Source: Clostridiaceae bacterium (GTDB lineage: Bacteria > Bacillota > Clostridia > Peptostreptococcales > Tindalliaceae). From it: 62,815 nt of DNA. A program made the translations under genes and the position numbers. The stretch's first letter is position 1. Every line of letters begins with the position of its first letter. Below, in pieces: positions 18,112 through 28,074 of this stretch. The notes beneath the pieces are model-generated. The model was not told the DNA's origin, searched no databases, and saw nothing but the letters and a program-made list of their open reading frames with translations. The stretch is from positions 1 to 62,815 of the forward strand of contig JAABSW010000014.1 in NCBI GenBank assembly GCA_011390155.1, given 5' to 3'.

Positions 18112-18174
18112 GCAGCACCGCTTATCTCTCTTTTGCTGAAGAGGGAATCTTAGTGGTGGTAGTTATCGGATAAA
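18112..18174. repeat. dispersed 63-bp repeat, copy A
   Basis: This stretch aligns without gaps to 51943-52005 with 49 of 63 identical bases by my count. The conserved parts are AGCACCGC at one end, GAAGAGGGA in the middle and ATCGGATAAA at the other end. The centre can fold as a hairpin (CTCTCT.../...AGAGGGA). It sits between the SCIFF peptide and its maturase. Shape and dispersal suggest a REP-like unit or a solo end of an IS200/IS605-type element; that origin is inferred. Confidence 0.7.
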
Positions 18175-18205
18175 AGAAAAAAGCAGGGAGTATAAAACTC
18201 CTGCT
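18172..18205 (-). terminator. terminator after the SCIFF peptide gene
   Basis: AGCAGGAGT and ACTCCCTGCT pair with one bulge and are followed on the minus strand by TTTTTTCTTTT. Placed between precursor peptide and maturase, it would let the peptide be made in excess over the enzyme. Confidence 0.75.
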
Positions 18206-18228
18206 GGGAAAAACGAATCAAATGAGTT

Positions 18229-18375
18229 CTATGCTTTCTCGCAGATTTGATTGCCTACCGTGCAAGATGTTTTACAGGCTGACTGACAGGATGTCTGGCA
18301 CTCTCCACAACCGGTATGTTCACCTTTTTTTGGCAGGTGTGAGGCGTTTAATGTTTTAATATGCTTTATGGACAT
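18229..18375 (-). CDS. scfA: SCIFF (six-cysteine) ribosomally synthesised peptide precursor
   Basis: A 48-residue gene, start ATG at 18375 behind GAGGAG, stop TAG at 18229. It begins MSIKHIKTLNAS and carries six cysteines (C23, C26, C30, C34, C38, C45) with the typical CxxCxTSCQxxCKTxC spacing. This is the substrate of the radical SAM maturase encoded just downstream, which links a cysteine sulfur to a nearby threonine. SCIFF peptides are among the most conserved RiPP precursors of Clostridia. It has its own promoter upstream and a terminator downstream. Confidence 0.96.
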   Translation of the reverse strand: MSIKHIKTLNASHLPKKGEHTGCGECQTSCQSACKTSCTVGNQICEKA

Positions 18376-18410
18376 GACACTTTTCTCCTCTCTCTTTATA
18401 ATCCTTATGC

Positions 18411-18416
18411 ATTATA
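18411..18416 (-). promoter_or_regulatory. extended -10 promoter of the SCIFF gene
   Basis: TGGTATAAT on the minus strand gives an extended -10 (TATAAT at 18416-18411) about 36 bases before the SCIFF ATG. The -35 region is a T-run and weak. The yajC terminator lies just upstream, so this gene is likely transcribed on its own. Confidence 0.6.
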
Positions 18417-18445
18417 CCATATGACCGCTTAAAAAAAAAGAAAAA

Positions 18446-18485
18446 GGTAATAAAACCAAAAGCAGCAGGGATCTACCCGGCTGCT
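18446..18485 (-). terminator. terminator after yajC
   Basis: AGCAGC and GCTGCT, extended by GGG/CCC around a TAGAT loop, followed by TTTTGGTTTTATT on the minus strand. It closes the ruv-queA-tgt-yajC unit. Confidence 0.75.
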
Positions 18486-18498
18486 GTCAAATGGCTTG

Positions 18499-18792
18499 TT
18501 ACGCTTCAGTTGAATCAGTAACTTGAGTCGAGCTTTCGGCAAGGTTTCCAACTGCCCATTTTGTGATGGTCAATTTTGTTTTGTCCATGCCCACCTCAAT
18601 GGTAAGTACATCTTCCTTAATTTTCATTACTTTTCCATAGATTCCACCAATGGTAATAATTTCGTCGCCTACCTTCAAATTATTACGCATTTCTTTGATT
18701 TTCTTTTCTTTTGTTTTTTGAGGCTTGATGATCAGAAAATAGAAAATCGCCAGGAATCCTAAAGGAATAATTAACCCGGAAAATTGTTGCAT
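18499..18792 (-). CDS. yajC: preprotein translocase subunit YajC
   Basis: 97 residues: one N-terminal membrane helix (about 5-23, ending IIKPQKTKEKK) and a small cytosolic domain with the GDEIITIGGIYGKV signature. It is an accessory subunit of the SecDF complex. AAGGAGG precedes the ATG. secD and secF lie about 2.4 kb downstream on the same strand. Confidence 0.95.
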   Translation of the reverse strand: MQQFSGLIIPLGFLAIFYFLIIKPQKTKEKKIKEMRNNLKVGDEIITIGGIYGKVMKIKEDVLTIEVGMDKTKLTITKWAVGNLAESSTQVTDSTEA

Positions 18793-18869
18793 TTTGGACC
18801 TCCTTCCTGTTGTCTTTCAACCCTTCTTACATTAAACAACATCCTGTTTGCATTGTCAACGTATGAACG

Positions 18870-20036
<1,167 letters not shown>

Positions 20037-20142
20037 TCAGATTGTAAAACCACTAATTCCGATTGTAAAACCACATCTTGGCCGTCTATTGGTGAAGAAC
20101 ACATTTTGCTAAAAACCAGGTTCTGGCATTGATTTTCCCGGC

Positions 20143-21171
20143 TTATTCGATCCACATGGCGTCGCCAAAACTAAAGAATCGGTAAGCTTCTTCAACGGCT
20201 GTCTGGTAGGCCTTCATCATCAGTTCTTTGCTGGCAAAAGCGCTCACCAACATCAACAGGGTGGATTCCGGCAGATGAAAATTGGTTATCATCACATCCA
20301 CAAATTTAAAGGTGTAGCCTGGTGTGATAAAGAGCCTGGTCCATTGGTTCACTGCTTCCATGGGGCCGCCATCATCCGGGGCTGCTGATTCAAGGCTGCG
20401 GCAGCTGGTGGTGCCAACAGCTACAATGCGTCCACCTTTTGCTTTGATTTCATTCATTATTGCTGCGTTTTCCGGTGATATTCGAAAAAATTCTTCATGC
20501 ATCTGGTGGTCTTCCACTTCTTCTGCCTGAACCGGTCGAAAGGTGCCCAGGCCTACATGAAGTGTGACAGGGATGATTTGAACCCCCATGTCTGTGATTT
20601 TCTGCAATAATTCGTCGGTAAAATGAAGACCTGCCGTGGGGGCCGCTGCCGAGCCATTGTCCTTGCTGTACACTGTTTGGTAGCGTTCCCGGTCTTCCAG
20701 CTTTGTATGGATATAGGGAGGCAGCGGCATTTCACCTAATTCATCAAGCACCTCCATCAAGGGGCGTTCTGTGATAAATTCGATGACACGCAGACCTTCC
20801 GGTTTTTCTTCACGAACAATACCACGCAGCAGGTTATGCCCAAAGGTAATTTCTGTTCCTGTTTTAACACGTTTTGCCGGTTTCACCAGGGCTTCCCACA
20901 TGTTCAGTCCCGTTTGCTTTAACAGAAGGCACTCAACTTTACCGTTGGTGTATCGCTTTCTGCCGATCAACCTTGCAGGCAGTACCCGGGAATCATTGAT
21001 CACCAATCCGTCACCAGGTTTTAACAGTGTTGTGATGTCACGAAAGATGTGGTGGTTGATGGACCCTTTTTCCCTGTTAATCACCATCAGTCTCGATGCA
21101 TCACGCTGCTCCAAAGGCGTTTGGGCAATAAGTTCTTCAGGTAAATCATAATAAAAATCACTTGTTTTCAT
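20143..21171 (-). CDS. queA: S-adenosylmethionine:tRNA ribosyltransferase-isomerase
   Basis: 342 residues. The N-terminal YDLPEELIAQ and the AAPTAGLHFT signature are intact. It transfers and isomerises the ribosyl part of SAM onto preQ1 in tRNA to give epoxyqueuosine. It is preceded by ruvB and a DUF2905 gene and followed by tgt, the usual clostridial order. Confidence 0.97.
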   Translation of the reverse strand: MKTSDFYYDLPEELIAQTPLEQRDASRLMVINREKGSINHHIFRDITTLLKPGDGLVINDSRVLPARLIGRKRYTNGKVECLLLKQTGLNMWEALVKPAKRVKTGTEITFGHNLLRGIVREEKPEGLRVIEFITERPLMEVLDELGEMPLPPYIHTKLEDRERYQTVYSKDNGSAAAPTAGLHFTDELLQKITDMGVQIIPVTLHVGLGTFRPVQAEEVEDHQMHEEFFRISPENAAIMNEIKAKGGRIVAVGTTSCRSLESAAPDDGGPMEAVNQWTRLFITPGYTFKFVDVMITNFHLPESTLLMLVSAFASKELMMKAYQTAVEEAYRFFSFGDAMWIE

Positions 21172-21236
21172 GGTTCACATACTTTCTATCTGTATTTGGT
21201 TCCTTCTTAAATGTCACTGTCTTTAAAAAAATGTCA

Positions 21237-21449
21237 CTACCGTCTAAAAAACAAGTTTAAAAAAAGTGTCAGCAGTAAACTGATGATAATGCTGGTGGCC
21301 AGCGGAAAATAGAAAGTGGCGTTGCCTTTTTGAAAGAAAAAATCGCCTGGTAATTTTCCAAGGCCAAAACGACTTCCCACGGTGACAAGCAGCCCTGCTA
21401 TGAGCAACACAATGCCTGCTGTCATGAGCATTTTTCCCATTGGGTTCAT
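21237..21449 (-). CDS. DUF2905 family small membrane protein
   Basis: 70 residues with two membrane helices (about 5-25 and 45-67) and the linker GLGKLPGDFFFQKGN between them, the family hallmark. Its function is unknown. The ATG at 21449 lies one base past the ruvB stop with GAGGG just upstream, so it is coupled to ruvB translation. It is often found next to ruvB or queA in Firmicutes. Confidence 0.85.
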   Translation of the reverse strand: MNPMGKMLMTAGIVLLIAGLLVTVGSRFGLGKLPGDFFFQKGNATFYFPLATSIIISLLLTLFLNLFFRR

Positions 21450-21450
21450 A

Positions 21451-22482
21451 CTATCCCTCGATTCTTTCCTGCACAGGGCCTTCCTGCAAAGGTCTACCAA
21501 AATGTTCATAGGCTTTTCGCATGACCATTCGCCCCCGGGGGGTACGGCTGATAAATCCGATTTGCATTAAATAGGGTTCATACACATCTTCGATGGTGGT
21601 TTTTTCTTCCCCTGTGGCTGCAGCCAGTGTATCCAGGCCAACAGGGCCTCCGTCAAAGTTCTCGATCATGGCCAGTATCATTTTTTTATCGGTGCTGTCC
21701 AGTCCCAAGGGGTCAATTTCAAAAAGTATCAACGCTTCATTTACCACGGGCAACGTTATTTCACCATCGGCTCTCACCTGGGCATAGTCACGAATCCGTT
21801 TAAGCAGCCGGTTGGCGATCCGTGGGGTGCCACGGGACCTGGAGGCTACCTCCAGTGCCGCTTCTTTGGCAATGGGCACTTTAAGGATCCCTGCAGACCG
21901 GGTGACAATTTTAGCCAGTTCGTCGTGCTGGTATAAATCAAGGCGGGAAATAACCCCAAACCTGTCTCGCAGCGGAGACGTTAACAGCCCTGCCCTGGTG
22001 GTGGCACCAATGAGTGTGAAACGGGAGAGATCCAGGCGTACAGTTCTTGCACTGGGGCCTTTTCCAATAATAATGTCCAGGGCAAAATCTTCCATGGCCG
22101 GGTACAATATTTCTTCCACCGTGCGGTTAAGACGGTGAATTTCATCAATGAACAACACATCATTTTCACCCATGTTGGTGAGGATGGCCGCCAGGTCACC
22201 GGGCCTTTCAATGGCCGGACCGCTGGTGATGCGAATGTTCACGTTCATCTCGTTGGCTATAATCGTCGCCAGGGTGGTTTTACCAAGCCCAGGAGGGCCA
22301 TATAACAAGACGTGGTCCAAGGCTTCTTTTCGTTCCCTGGCAGCGCTGATAAAGATGCGAAATTTTTCCTTGTTTTTTTCCTGTCCCACATAGTCGTCCA
22401 GTCTTTTTGGTCGTAAACCAACTTCGATGGCAAAGTCTTCTTCCTGGCTGTCTGTGGAAATGATCCGTTCTTCAATGGACAT
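21451..22482 (-). CDS. ruvB: Holliday junction branch migration helicase RuvB
   Basis: 343 residues. AAA+ ATPase with Walker A GPPGLGKT (62-69), Walker B FIDEIHRL (near 112-119), and a C-terminal winged helix ([15 protein letters not shown]). It forms the hexameric motor that drives branch migration with RuvA. AAGGAG precedes the ATG. Confidence 0.97.
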   Translation of the reverse strand: MSIEERIISTDSQEEDFAIEVGLRPKRLDDYVGQEKNKEKFRIFISAARERKEALDHVLLYGPPGLGKTTLATIIANEMNVNIRITSGPAIERPGDLAAILTNMGENDVLFIDEIHRLNRTVEEILYPAMEDFALDIIIGKGPSARTVRLDLSRFTLIGATTRAGLLTSPLRDRFGVISRLDLYQHDELAKIVTRSAGILKVPIAKEAALEVASRSRGTPRIANRLLKRIRDYAQVRADGEITLPVVNEALILFEIDPLGLDSTDKKMILAMIENFDGGPVGLDTLAAATGEEKTTIEDVYEPYLMQIGFISRTPRGRMVMRKAYEHFGRPLQEGPVQERIEG

Positions 22483-22546
22483 ACAACCGTCTCCTTATGT
22501 CAGCAATTTTAACTGATGGAACTCACTGTGTCCCTTTAATTTCCTT

Positions 22547-23128
22547 TTATTTCATCAACCAGGACAAAGCTGCTTTCAGGCTTTCCTCTGTGGACACGCC
22601 ACGGTCTGCAGTGGCCCTTACAGCCTCCATGGCTTCGTTGCGCTGATAGCCAAGGGTCATGAGGGCATCCATCACTTCGTCTTCAAAAAGAGTGCCCTGT
22701 TCAGGTGTGGCTGCTGGCTGAATCCCCATTTTTTTGACTTTATCCTTTAATTCCAGCACAATGCGTTCAGCTGTTTTTTTACCAATACCAGGGGCTTTTG
22801 AAAGCGCATCCAAGTTATGGGCCATGATCAATTGGCATAAGGTTTCCACTGTATAGGTGGACAACATGGCAATGGCTGCTTTTGGTCCTACTTTGGTGAC
22901 GGTGATGAGTTTACGGAACATGTCCAGTTCATCCTGGGTTAAAAAACCATACAGGCTGGCGCCATCCTCCCTTACACTGTAGTGAGTGAATAAGGTGATT
23001 GGGTCAGAAATCTTCACCCTGTTCAGTGTGGCCATTGAAGAATAAACCCCATAACCCACCCCGTTAACATCAACTACAACCATATCGACTGTGACATGAT
23101 GCACATTGCCCTTGATAAATTCGATCAA
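22547..23128 (-). CDS. ruvA: Holliday junction DNA helicase RuvA
   Basis: 193 residues from a TTG start with AAAGGAG 9 bases upstream; the product then starts at IEFIKGNV as in the family. An OB domain (1-65) is followed by helix-hairpin-helix motifs (LDMFRKLITVTKVGPKAAI, APGIGKKTAERI) and a C-terminal domain III binding RuvB. It binds four-way junctions as a tetramer. An upstream start within ruvC would add 38 residues unlike RuvA. Confidence 0.95.
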   Translation of the reverse strand: MIEFIKGNVHHVTVDMVVVDVNGVGYGVYSSMATLNRVKISDPITLFTHYSVREDGASLYGFLTQDELDMFRKLITVTKVGPKAAIAMLSTYTVETLCQLIMAHNLDALSKAPGIGKKTAERIVLELKDKVKKMGIQPAATPEQGTLFEDEVMDALMTLGYQRNEAMEAVRATADRGVSTEESLKAALSWLMK

Positions 23129-23165
23129 CGCTTTCACTCCTTTTGTTGTTCCATTCAGTGATGAG

Positions 23166-23657
23166 TTATACGCTAAACAACTGCTGAAAATGGCCTGTGT
23201 GGGCATGACACATGGCAATGGCCAATGCATCTGCGGCATCATCAGGTTTCGGTATTTCTTTTAGGTTAAGAAGTGTCTTCACCATTTGCTGTATTTGATT
23301 TTTATCGGCTCGTCCGTAGCCTGCCACACCCTGTTTTACCTGGAGGGGGGTGTACTCATAGACGGGCAGCCCTGCCGAGGCCACGGTGACCACGGCCACA
23401 CCTCTGGCCTGGCCCACAAGAAAGGCACTTTTTGCGTTTGTATTAAAAAAAAGCTCTTCAATGGCAGCGCAATCTGGTTTGTATTGCTGTACCAGGGTTT
23501 CAATGCCTTCCCCGATTTTAACCAAACGGTCAGGCAAAGGGGTTTTGCTGGGGGTTCGGATAACACCATACTGAATCACCTTAAAGTTGTTCTGTTCATA
23601 CTTAATCAATCCAAACCCTGTGATGGCCAGGCCTGGGTCAATGCCCAGAATAATCAT
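23166..23657 (-). CDS. ruvC: crossover junction endodeoxyribonuclease RuvC
   Basis: 163 residues. The four acidic catalytic residues D7 (GIDPG), E67 (AIEELFF), D140 and D143 (KPDDAADALA) are present. It resolves Holliday junctions with RuvAB. Its ATG overlaps the stop of the Fur-family gene by ATGA, so it is translated with it, an unusual upstream partner for ruvCAB. Confidence 0.96.
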   Translation of the reverse strand: MIILGIDPGLAITGFGLIKYEQNNFKVIQYGVIRTPSKTPLPDRLVKIGEGIETLVQQYKPDCAAIEELFFNTNAKSAFLVGQARGVAVVTVASAGLPVYEYTPLQVKQGVAGYGRADKNQIQQMVKTLLNLKEIPKPDDAADALAIAMCHAHTGHFQQLFSV

Positions 23658-24160
23658 GAGGGTTTCCTCCCCTGGAATGTGTCATCATCAGACTGGATGT
23701 TATCTGGCTGATTGTTATGAGACTGGTTATGACTATTCTGGCAGTCTTTGCAATAACCATAGATTTCAAAACGGTGTTCCGTCGGTAAAAAATCAGTCTC
23801 TGTTGTGACGTATTGGTTGATTTCCTGAAATGGACATAAATCAATGATTTCTGTTTTGTTGCATGTAAGGCAAATCAGGTGATGGTGATGATGCGAGGTG
23901 ACCAGTTCGTACCTGGCAATGTGGTCATTCAAAGCAATGTGCCGTAGCACACCGGCGGAAGCCAGGGTTTCAAGGTTTCTGTAAATGGTGGAAAGGTCCA
24001 TTTGATGGCCTTGTTCCAACAACACCTGCTGGACTTCAGAAGCCGTTAGCAAATGATGTGTTTGGGTTAGGAACAGCCTTAAGATTTCCTTTCGTTGACG
24101 AGTCATCTTAATGGATTTTTGTTGAAGTTCTGTTCTCAGGAGATTCAGTTCCTTTTCCAT
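23654..24160 (-). CDS. Fur-family metal-dependent transcriptional regulator
   Basis: 168 residues. Winged helix at about 15-85, then the metal-binding dimerisation domain with HHHHH (90-94), and two CxxC pairs (C97/C100 and C137/C140) that form the structural zinc site. Fur, PerR and Zur cannot be told apart safely. The C-terminus has an asparagine/histidine-rich tail (about 142-168). A tandem 20-bp repeat sits just upstream, and the gene overlaps ruvC. It might control metal or peroxide response. Confidence 0.88.
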   Translation of the reverse strand: MEKELNLLRTELQQKSIKMTRQRKEILRLFLTQTHHLLTASEVQQVLLEQGHQMDLSTIYRNLETLASAGVLRHIALNDHIARYELVTSHHHHHLICLTCNKTEIIDLCPFQEINQYVTTETDFLPTEHRFEIYGYCKDCQNSHNQSHNNQPDNIQSDDDTFQGRKPS

Positions 24161-24200
24161 CCAGATACTCCTCTCAATTTACATATTGTTTGCTTTTATC

Positions 24201-24240
24201 CAACAAACATTTCTCCGATCCGACAAACATTTCTCCGAAA
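24201..24240. repeat. tandem 20-bp direct repeat upstream of the Fur-family gene
   Basis: Two adjacent 20-base units share the core ACAAACATTTCTCCGA exactly (24203-24218 and 24223-24238) and differ at three or so edge positions. They lie 41 bases before the fur-like ATG and 9 bases from the tRNA-Sec terminator. This could be an operator for the downstream regulator. Confidence 0.75.
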
Positions 24241-24248
24241 AGTAGTTG

Positions 24249-24276
24249 AAAATAAAATGAGAGCCTGAGCTCTCAC
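24249..24276 (-). terminator. terminator of tRNA-Sec
   Basis: TGAGAGC and GCTCTCA form a perfect 7-bp stem with a 4-base loop, followed on the minus strand by TTTTATTTTC, 15 bases after the tRNA CCA end. Confidence 0.8.
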
Positions 24277-24290
24277 ATAGTTGTCTGCAT

Positions 24291-24387
24291 TGGCGGGAGT
24301 ACGTGGGAATCGAACCCACCCAAGAGGCTCCTAACCCCTCGTACTGGTTTTGAAGACCAGAGGATACACCAGCACCCATCTACTCCC
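24291..24387 (-). tRNA. selC: tRNA-Sec (anticodon UCA)
   Basis: 97 nt including an encoded CCA. The anticodon stem CTGGT/ACCAG encloses TCA, which reads UGA. The acceptor GGGAGTA pairs with TACTCCC, the discriminator is G, and a long variable arm (GAGG/CCTC) is present, as expected of selenocysteine tRNA. It lies directly downstream of selB and selA, so it may be on the same transcript. Confidence 0.96.
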
Positions 24388-24527
24388 ATATTACTTTCGT
24401 TTTTACGGACTGACACATGTTTAATCCGGGCAACGAAAGTATTATAACACAACGAAGGTTCTGTGAGCAACCTCATAATGGAATCAATTCTCCTCAATTC
24501 TGCTAATTGATCCATTTAACGGATACT

Positions 24528-26432
24528 TTACTTTTTAGCCACCAACACCCTGTTATCCCCATGTCTTTTTGTGACCCGGGCCTGGTCAAAGTATTCCAAT
24601 AATGAAACAGCATATTTTCTACTGGTTTTCAGTAAATCCCGAAAATCTGCCAGGGCAATTTCATCATGTGACGTAAAATATTCAGCCAATCTGGTTTTTG
24701 CTTCTTCTAAAGCCATGGCATGAAAAACTGTTTCCTGGTTAACCCGGATCAATGAATCGCCCATCATCAATTCTAACACCTGCTGAATGTTTTTTTGTTT
24801 TTCCCTGGTCAAATCCGGCAATTCATCAATTTTTGGCGGTGAAAAAAGGTCTTTGGTGAAAAGTGATTCAATGTTATTCAGAAGGTCCTTTTGCTGAGGG
24901 GTCATTTTTATAGTAAAAGATGACAGGGACACAAATGTACCTTTTGTTCGTATGAGTCCTTCCTGTTCCAGTTGTTCAAACCAGGCTTCCACCATTTTTG
25001 GTTTACCGGGAGGAAATACCCGGCTTTTCAGCTCTTCTTTTGACATGCCTTTTCGCAACGGGAAATCACGGTGATAATGTGCCAAAATTTCCGTAGCCTT
25101 CTCAGTGACTTCTTCATAAAACTGCCAATGGACAAAACCCTGTTCCTGGATGGAATAGGCTTTCTGATCTTCTTTCAATAGTTGAAGTAATTCAGTTGTC
25201 TGCTCTGGCGTATAACCCGTATATTTTACCAACTGTGACACATCAGGGATCTCTTTGCTGTACCGTAAGAGTTGTTGTTCAAGATGAACTTCCGGTCCAC
25301 CGGATTCTTTTGCCTGCAACTGGTCAATGACATCCTGGTGCAGCGCCTTATGTTTGTTGGGATTAGGATCAATCACAACAGCTCCGCCAAGGGTTTCCAT
25401 GGGAGAATAGAACCTCAAAATCAGTTTATCTTCTTTTTTGAAGGCAGCATTTTCTTCCAAGCGCAGTTGAACAAAACCCGATTCGCCAGCTTCAATTTGT
25501 TCTTTTTCAAGGATAACAATTCTTGCCAACACTTCGTTTGAACCATGGTAAATTCTTACCCGGTCTCGTTGTTTTAATGGACGCGGAGAATTTTTTAGTA
25601 AGTTAACCCGGCAATCAACCATCATGGTGTCTGTCATGGACCCTGGTTTTGCCAGAAAACTGCCTCGATTGATCTGGTCTTTTTTTATACCTGAAAGGTT
25701 GATGGCCACCCTCTGTCCAGCATAAGCTGTGTTCACCGTTTCACCATGCACTTGTATGTTTCGCACCCTTGCAGTCGTTTCCTCCGGGTATATTTCCATT
25801 GAATCTTCTGTGGAAACAGTTCCTTCCAGTAGTGTCCCTGTTACAACGGTACCGAATCCGGTAATGGTAAACACCCGGTCGATGGGCATTCTGCAGGGAG
25901 CTTCCTGGTCCTTTGCTTCAATTTCATCATAATCCCTGGCCAAATGGTCAATTAATTCTGGTATACCCTGGCCGCTAAGGGAATCCACCATGAGTATGGG
26001 ACAATCTTCAAGAAAGGTACCATCAACGGTTTCTGCAATGTCTTCTTTTACAAGCTCTATCCACTCAGGGTCGGCCAAAGAAGCTTTGGTGATAACGATT
26101 AAGCCTTTTTTAATGGAAAGCAACGACAGAATGTCCAGGTGTTCACGGGTTTGTGGCATAACACCCTCATCAGCGGCGATTACCAGCATGACCAGGTCCA
26201 TTCCCCCTACCCCAGCCAGCATATGCCGTATAAATTTTTCGTGTCCGGGCACGTCAACGATGCCTGCGCGGCGACCGTCGGGTAAATCAAAATAGGTGAA
26301 GCCCAGTTCTATGGATATGCCTCTTTTTTGTTCTTCTTTCAGTCGGTCTGTGTTACGACCTGTTAACGCTTGTATCAATGTGGTTTTTCCATGATCAATG
26401 TGTCCGGCTGTTCCTATGATTAAATGTTTCAC
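24528..26432 (-). CDS. selB: selenocysteine-specific elongation factor
   Basis: 634 residues. GTPase domain with G1 GHIDHGKT (10-17), G3 DVPGHE (60-65) and a divergent G4 TKAS (115-118) where TKAD is usual. Domains 2 and 3 (about 170-345) follow, then four winged-helix domains (about 370-634) that bind the SECIS element. It delivers Sec-tRNA-Sec to UGA codons at the ribosome. It is encoded 15 bases after selA and before tRNA-Sec. Confidence 0.96.
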   Translation of the reverse strand: MKHLIIGTAGHIDHGKTTLIQALTGRNTDRLKEEQKRGISIELGFTYFDLPDGRRAGIVDVPGHEKFIRHMLAGVGGMDLVMLVIAADEGVMPQTREHLDILSLLSIKKGLIVITKASLADPEWIELVKEDIAETVDGTFLEDCPILMVDSLSGQGIPELIDHLARDYDEIEAKDQEAPCRMPIDRVFTITGFGTVVTGTLLEGTVSTEDSMEIYPEETTARVRNIQVHGETVNTAYAGQRVAINLSGIKKDQINRGSFLAKPGSMTDTMMVDCRVNLLKNSPRPLKQRDRVRIYHGSNEVLARIVILEKEQIEAGESGFVQLRLEENAAFKKEDKLILRFYSPMETLGGAVVIDPNPNKHKALHQDVIDQLQAKESGGPEVHLEQQLLRYSKEIPDVSQLVKYTGYTPEQTTELLQLLKEDQKAYSIQEQGFVHWQFYEEVTEKATEILAHYHRDFPLRKGMSKEELKSRVFPPGKPKMVEAWFEQLEQEGLIRTKGTFVSLSSFTIKMTPQQKDLLNNIESLFTKDLFSPPKIDELPDLTREKQKNIQQVLELMMGDSLIRVNQETVFHAMALEEAKTRLAEYFTSHDEIALADFRDLLKTSRKYAVSLLEYFDQARVTKRHGDNRVLVAKK

Positions 26433-26447
26433 ATCTTCACTCCCTGT

Positions 26448-27875
26448 TTATACAGCGCTCAATTTTGTCCAGCCTTCAATGGCCTTTACGATAGTTTCAA
26501 AATCATCTTCAAACAGTGTTCTTAAATCCAGCATATACCCGTTGTCCTGAATTCTCCCGATGATGGCTGGTTGATGTTGTCGTAAAAAACGCTCCAGTTT
26601 TGTCACCGCCTGTGGTTCGCCTTCAAACCTGATTAACCGACTCTCCAGTTGCACCGTGGGGTACGCACCGCCCCCAACCTGTGAGGTTTCAGTCACCACT
26701 GATAAGCTGAGTGTTTTATTGTTTAACAAGGCAGGTTTCAACATGTATATCAGTTGCTCTGCCCTTACTTCCAAAGCATCCGGTTTTTCTGTCATCATCC
26801 GTAAAGCCGGAATTTTAACCAGTGCTTCTTCTGGGTTCAGGTATAGTTTCAGTGTGGCTTCAAGGGCACAGAGGGTTAATTTATCAACCCGCAGGGCTCT
26901 TGTCAGTGGGTGTTTGGCAATTTGTTGAATCCATTTTTTCTTACCTGCAATAATGCCTGCCTGGGCACCGCCAAGGAGTTTATCACCACTGAAGGTCACC
27001 ACGTCACAGCCTGCTGCCACCGCTTCCTGGACAGTGGGTTCTGGAGGAAAACCGAAGGGCTGGAGGGATAAGAATAGTCCGCTGCCCAAGTCATTGATCA
27101 TGGGCAAATCATTCTTTTCTGCCAATTTTACCAATTCTTCCATGTTTGCTTCTTGGGTAAACCCCATTATTTTGAAATTGCTTTGGTGTACTTTTAATAA
27201 GGCTCCCGTCTCCGGTGTTATGGCTTTTTCGTAATCCCGTAAATGGGTTTTATTGGTGGCACCTACTTCCACCAGGGTGGCCCCGCTTTGTTCCATCACT
27301 TCAGGTACTCTAAAAGAACCGCCAATTTCAACGAGTTCACCCCTTGATATAATCACTTCTTTTCCTTTGGTGATGGCTGAAAGGGTAAGCAACACAGCGC
27401 CTGCGTTATTATTCACAACAATGGCATCTTCTGCACCAGTCAATTTTAGCAGCAATTCTTTCATATGGGAGTAACGACTGCCCCGTTTACCGGTGTCCAA
27501 ATCCATTTCCAAATTACTGTAACCCTTAGCAATGTCCCAAAGGGCGTCTTTTACATAATCGCCCAAGGGTGCCCTTCCCAGGTTGGTATGTAAAACGACC
27601 CCTGTGCCGTTAATCACTTTTCTCAGTTGCATTGAAGCCAGTTTCTGGCACTGGAAGAGCACTTCATTGACAATGGAATCGTCAAGCAATCTCATTTCAT
27701 TGAACGTGTCAGCATGACCCTGCAGTATGTCTGTTCTCAGGTTTTGTAACACGTCTCTCAATTCATTTTTAGCCATTGATTCATTAAATTCTTTGAGTTC
27801 TTCTTTGGCTTCTATCTTCGTCCATATGTCATCCATTTTGGGAATTTTACGCAGCAGGTCCCGTTGTTCCATCAT
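26448..27875 (-). CDS. selA: L-seryl-tRNA(Sec) selenium transferase
   Basis: 475 residues. The PLP lysine is K299 in TFSGDKLLGGAQAG. The N-terminal helical domain for tRNA-Sec binding and NNNAGAVLL near 155-163 fit the family. It converts seryl-tRNA-Sec to selenocysteinyl-tRNA using the selenophosphate made by SelD. AAGGAGG precedes the ATG. First gene of a selA-selB-tRNA unit. Confidence 0.97.
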   Translation of the reverse strand: MMEQRDLLRKIPKMDDIWTKIEAKEELKEFNESMAKNELRDVLQNLRTDILQGHADTFNEMRLLDDSIVNEVLFQCQKLASMQLRKVINGTGVVLHTNLGRAPLGDYVKDALWDIAKGYSNLEMDLDTGKRGSRYSHMKELLLKLTGAEDAIVVNNNAGAVLLTLSAITKGKEVIISRGELVEIGGSFRVPEVMEQSGATLVEVGATNKTHLRDYEKAITPETGALLKVHQSNFKIMGFTQEANMEELVKLAEKNDLPMINDLGSGLFLSLQPFGFPPEPTVQEAVAAGCDVVTFSGDKLLGGAQAGIIAGKKKWIQQIAKHPLTRALRVDKLTLCALEATLKLYLNPEEALVKIPALRMMTEKPDALEVRAEQLIYMLKPALLNNKTLSLSVVTETSQVGGGAYPTVQLESRLIRFEGEPQAVTKLERFLRQHQPAIIGRIQDNGYMLDLRTLFEDDFETIVKAIEGWTKLSAV

Positions 27876-27902
27876 GCCACCTCCTTATGTTAATACCATT
27901 CG

Positions 27903-27949
27903 ATTATAGCATAAAAGAGTTCTTATGAGAACAAATGAGAACAAAAGTG
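27903..27949 (-). promoter_or_regulatory. selA promoter with repeated GTTCTCAT motif
   Basis: An extended -10 TGCTATAAT (TATAAT at 27908-27903) lies about 28 bases before the selA ATG. On the minus strand, TTTGTTCTCAT is followed at once by TTGTTCTCAT and then AAGAAC, so two direct repeats and an inverted half-site (GTTCT/AGAAC) cover the -35 region. That looks like an operator. Confidence 0.55.
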
Positions 27950-28074
27950 CTGTTTAGATAACAAGAAAAATGATATAAATTAATATGAATGGGGTATTCT
28001 TATGATAGTTAAATTGACAGAATTTACATTCTGTTTGTAAAAATGCTTTTTATCTTTTCTTATTTTTTAACCTA

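Noticed and set aside
21100-21236. preQ1 riboswitch near queA/tgt
   Set aside because: No preQ1 aptamer sequence found upstream of queA.
24273-24515. 80-codon minus-strand open frame across the tRNA-Sec region
   Set aside because: It reads through the tRNA gene; not protein-like.
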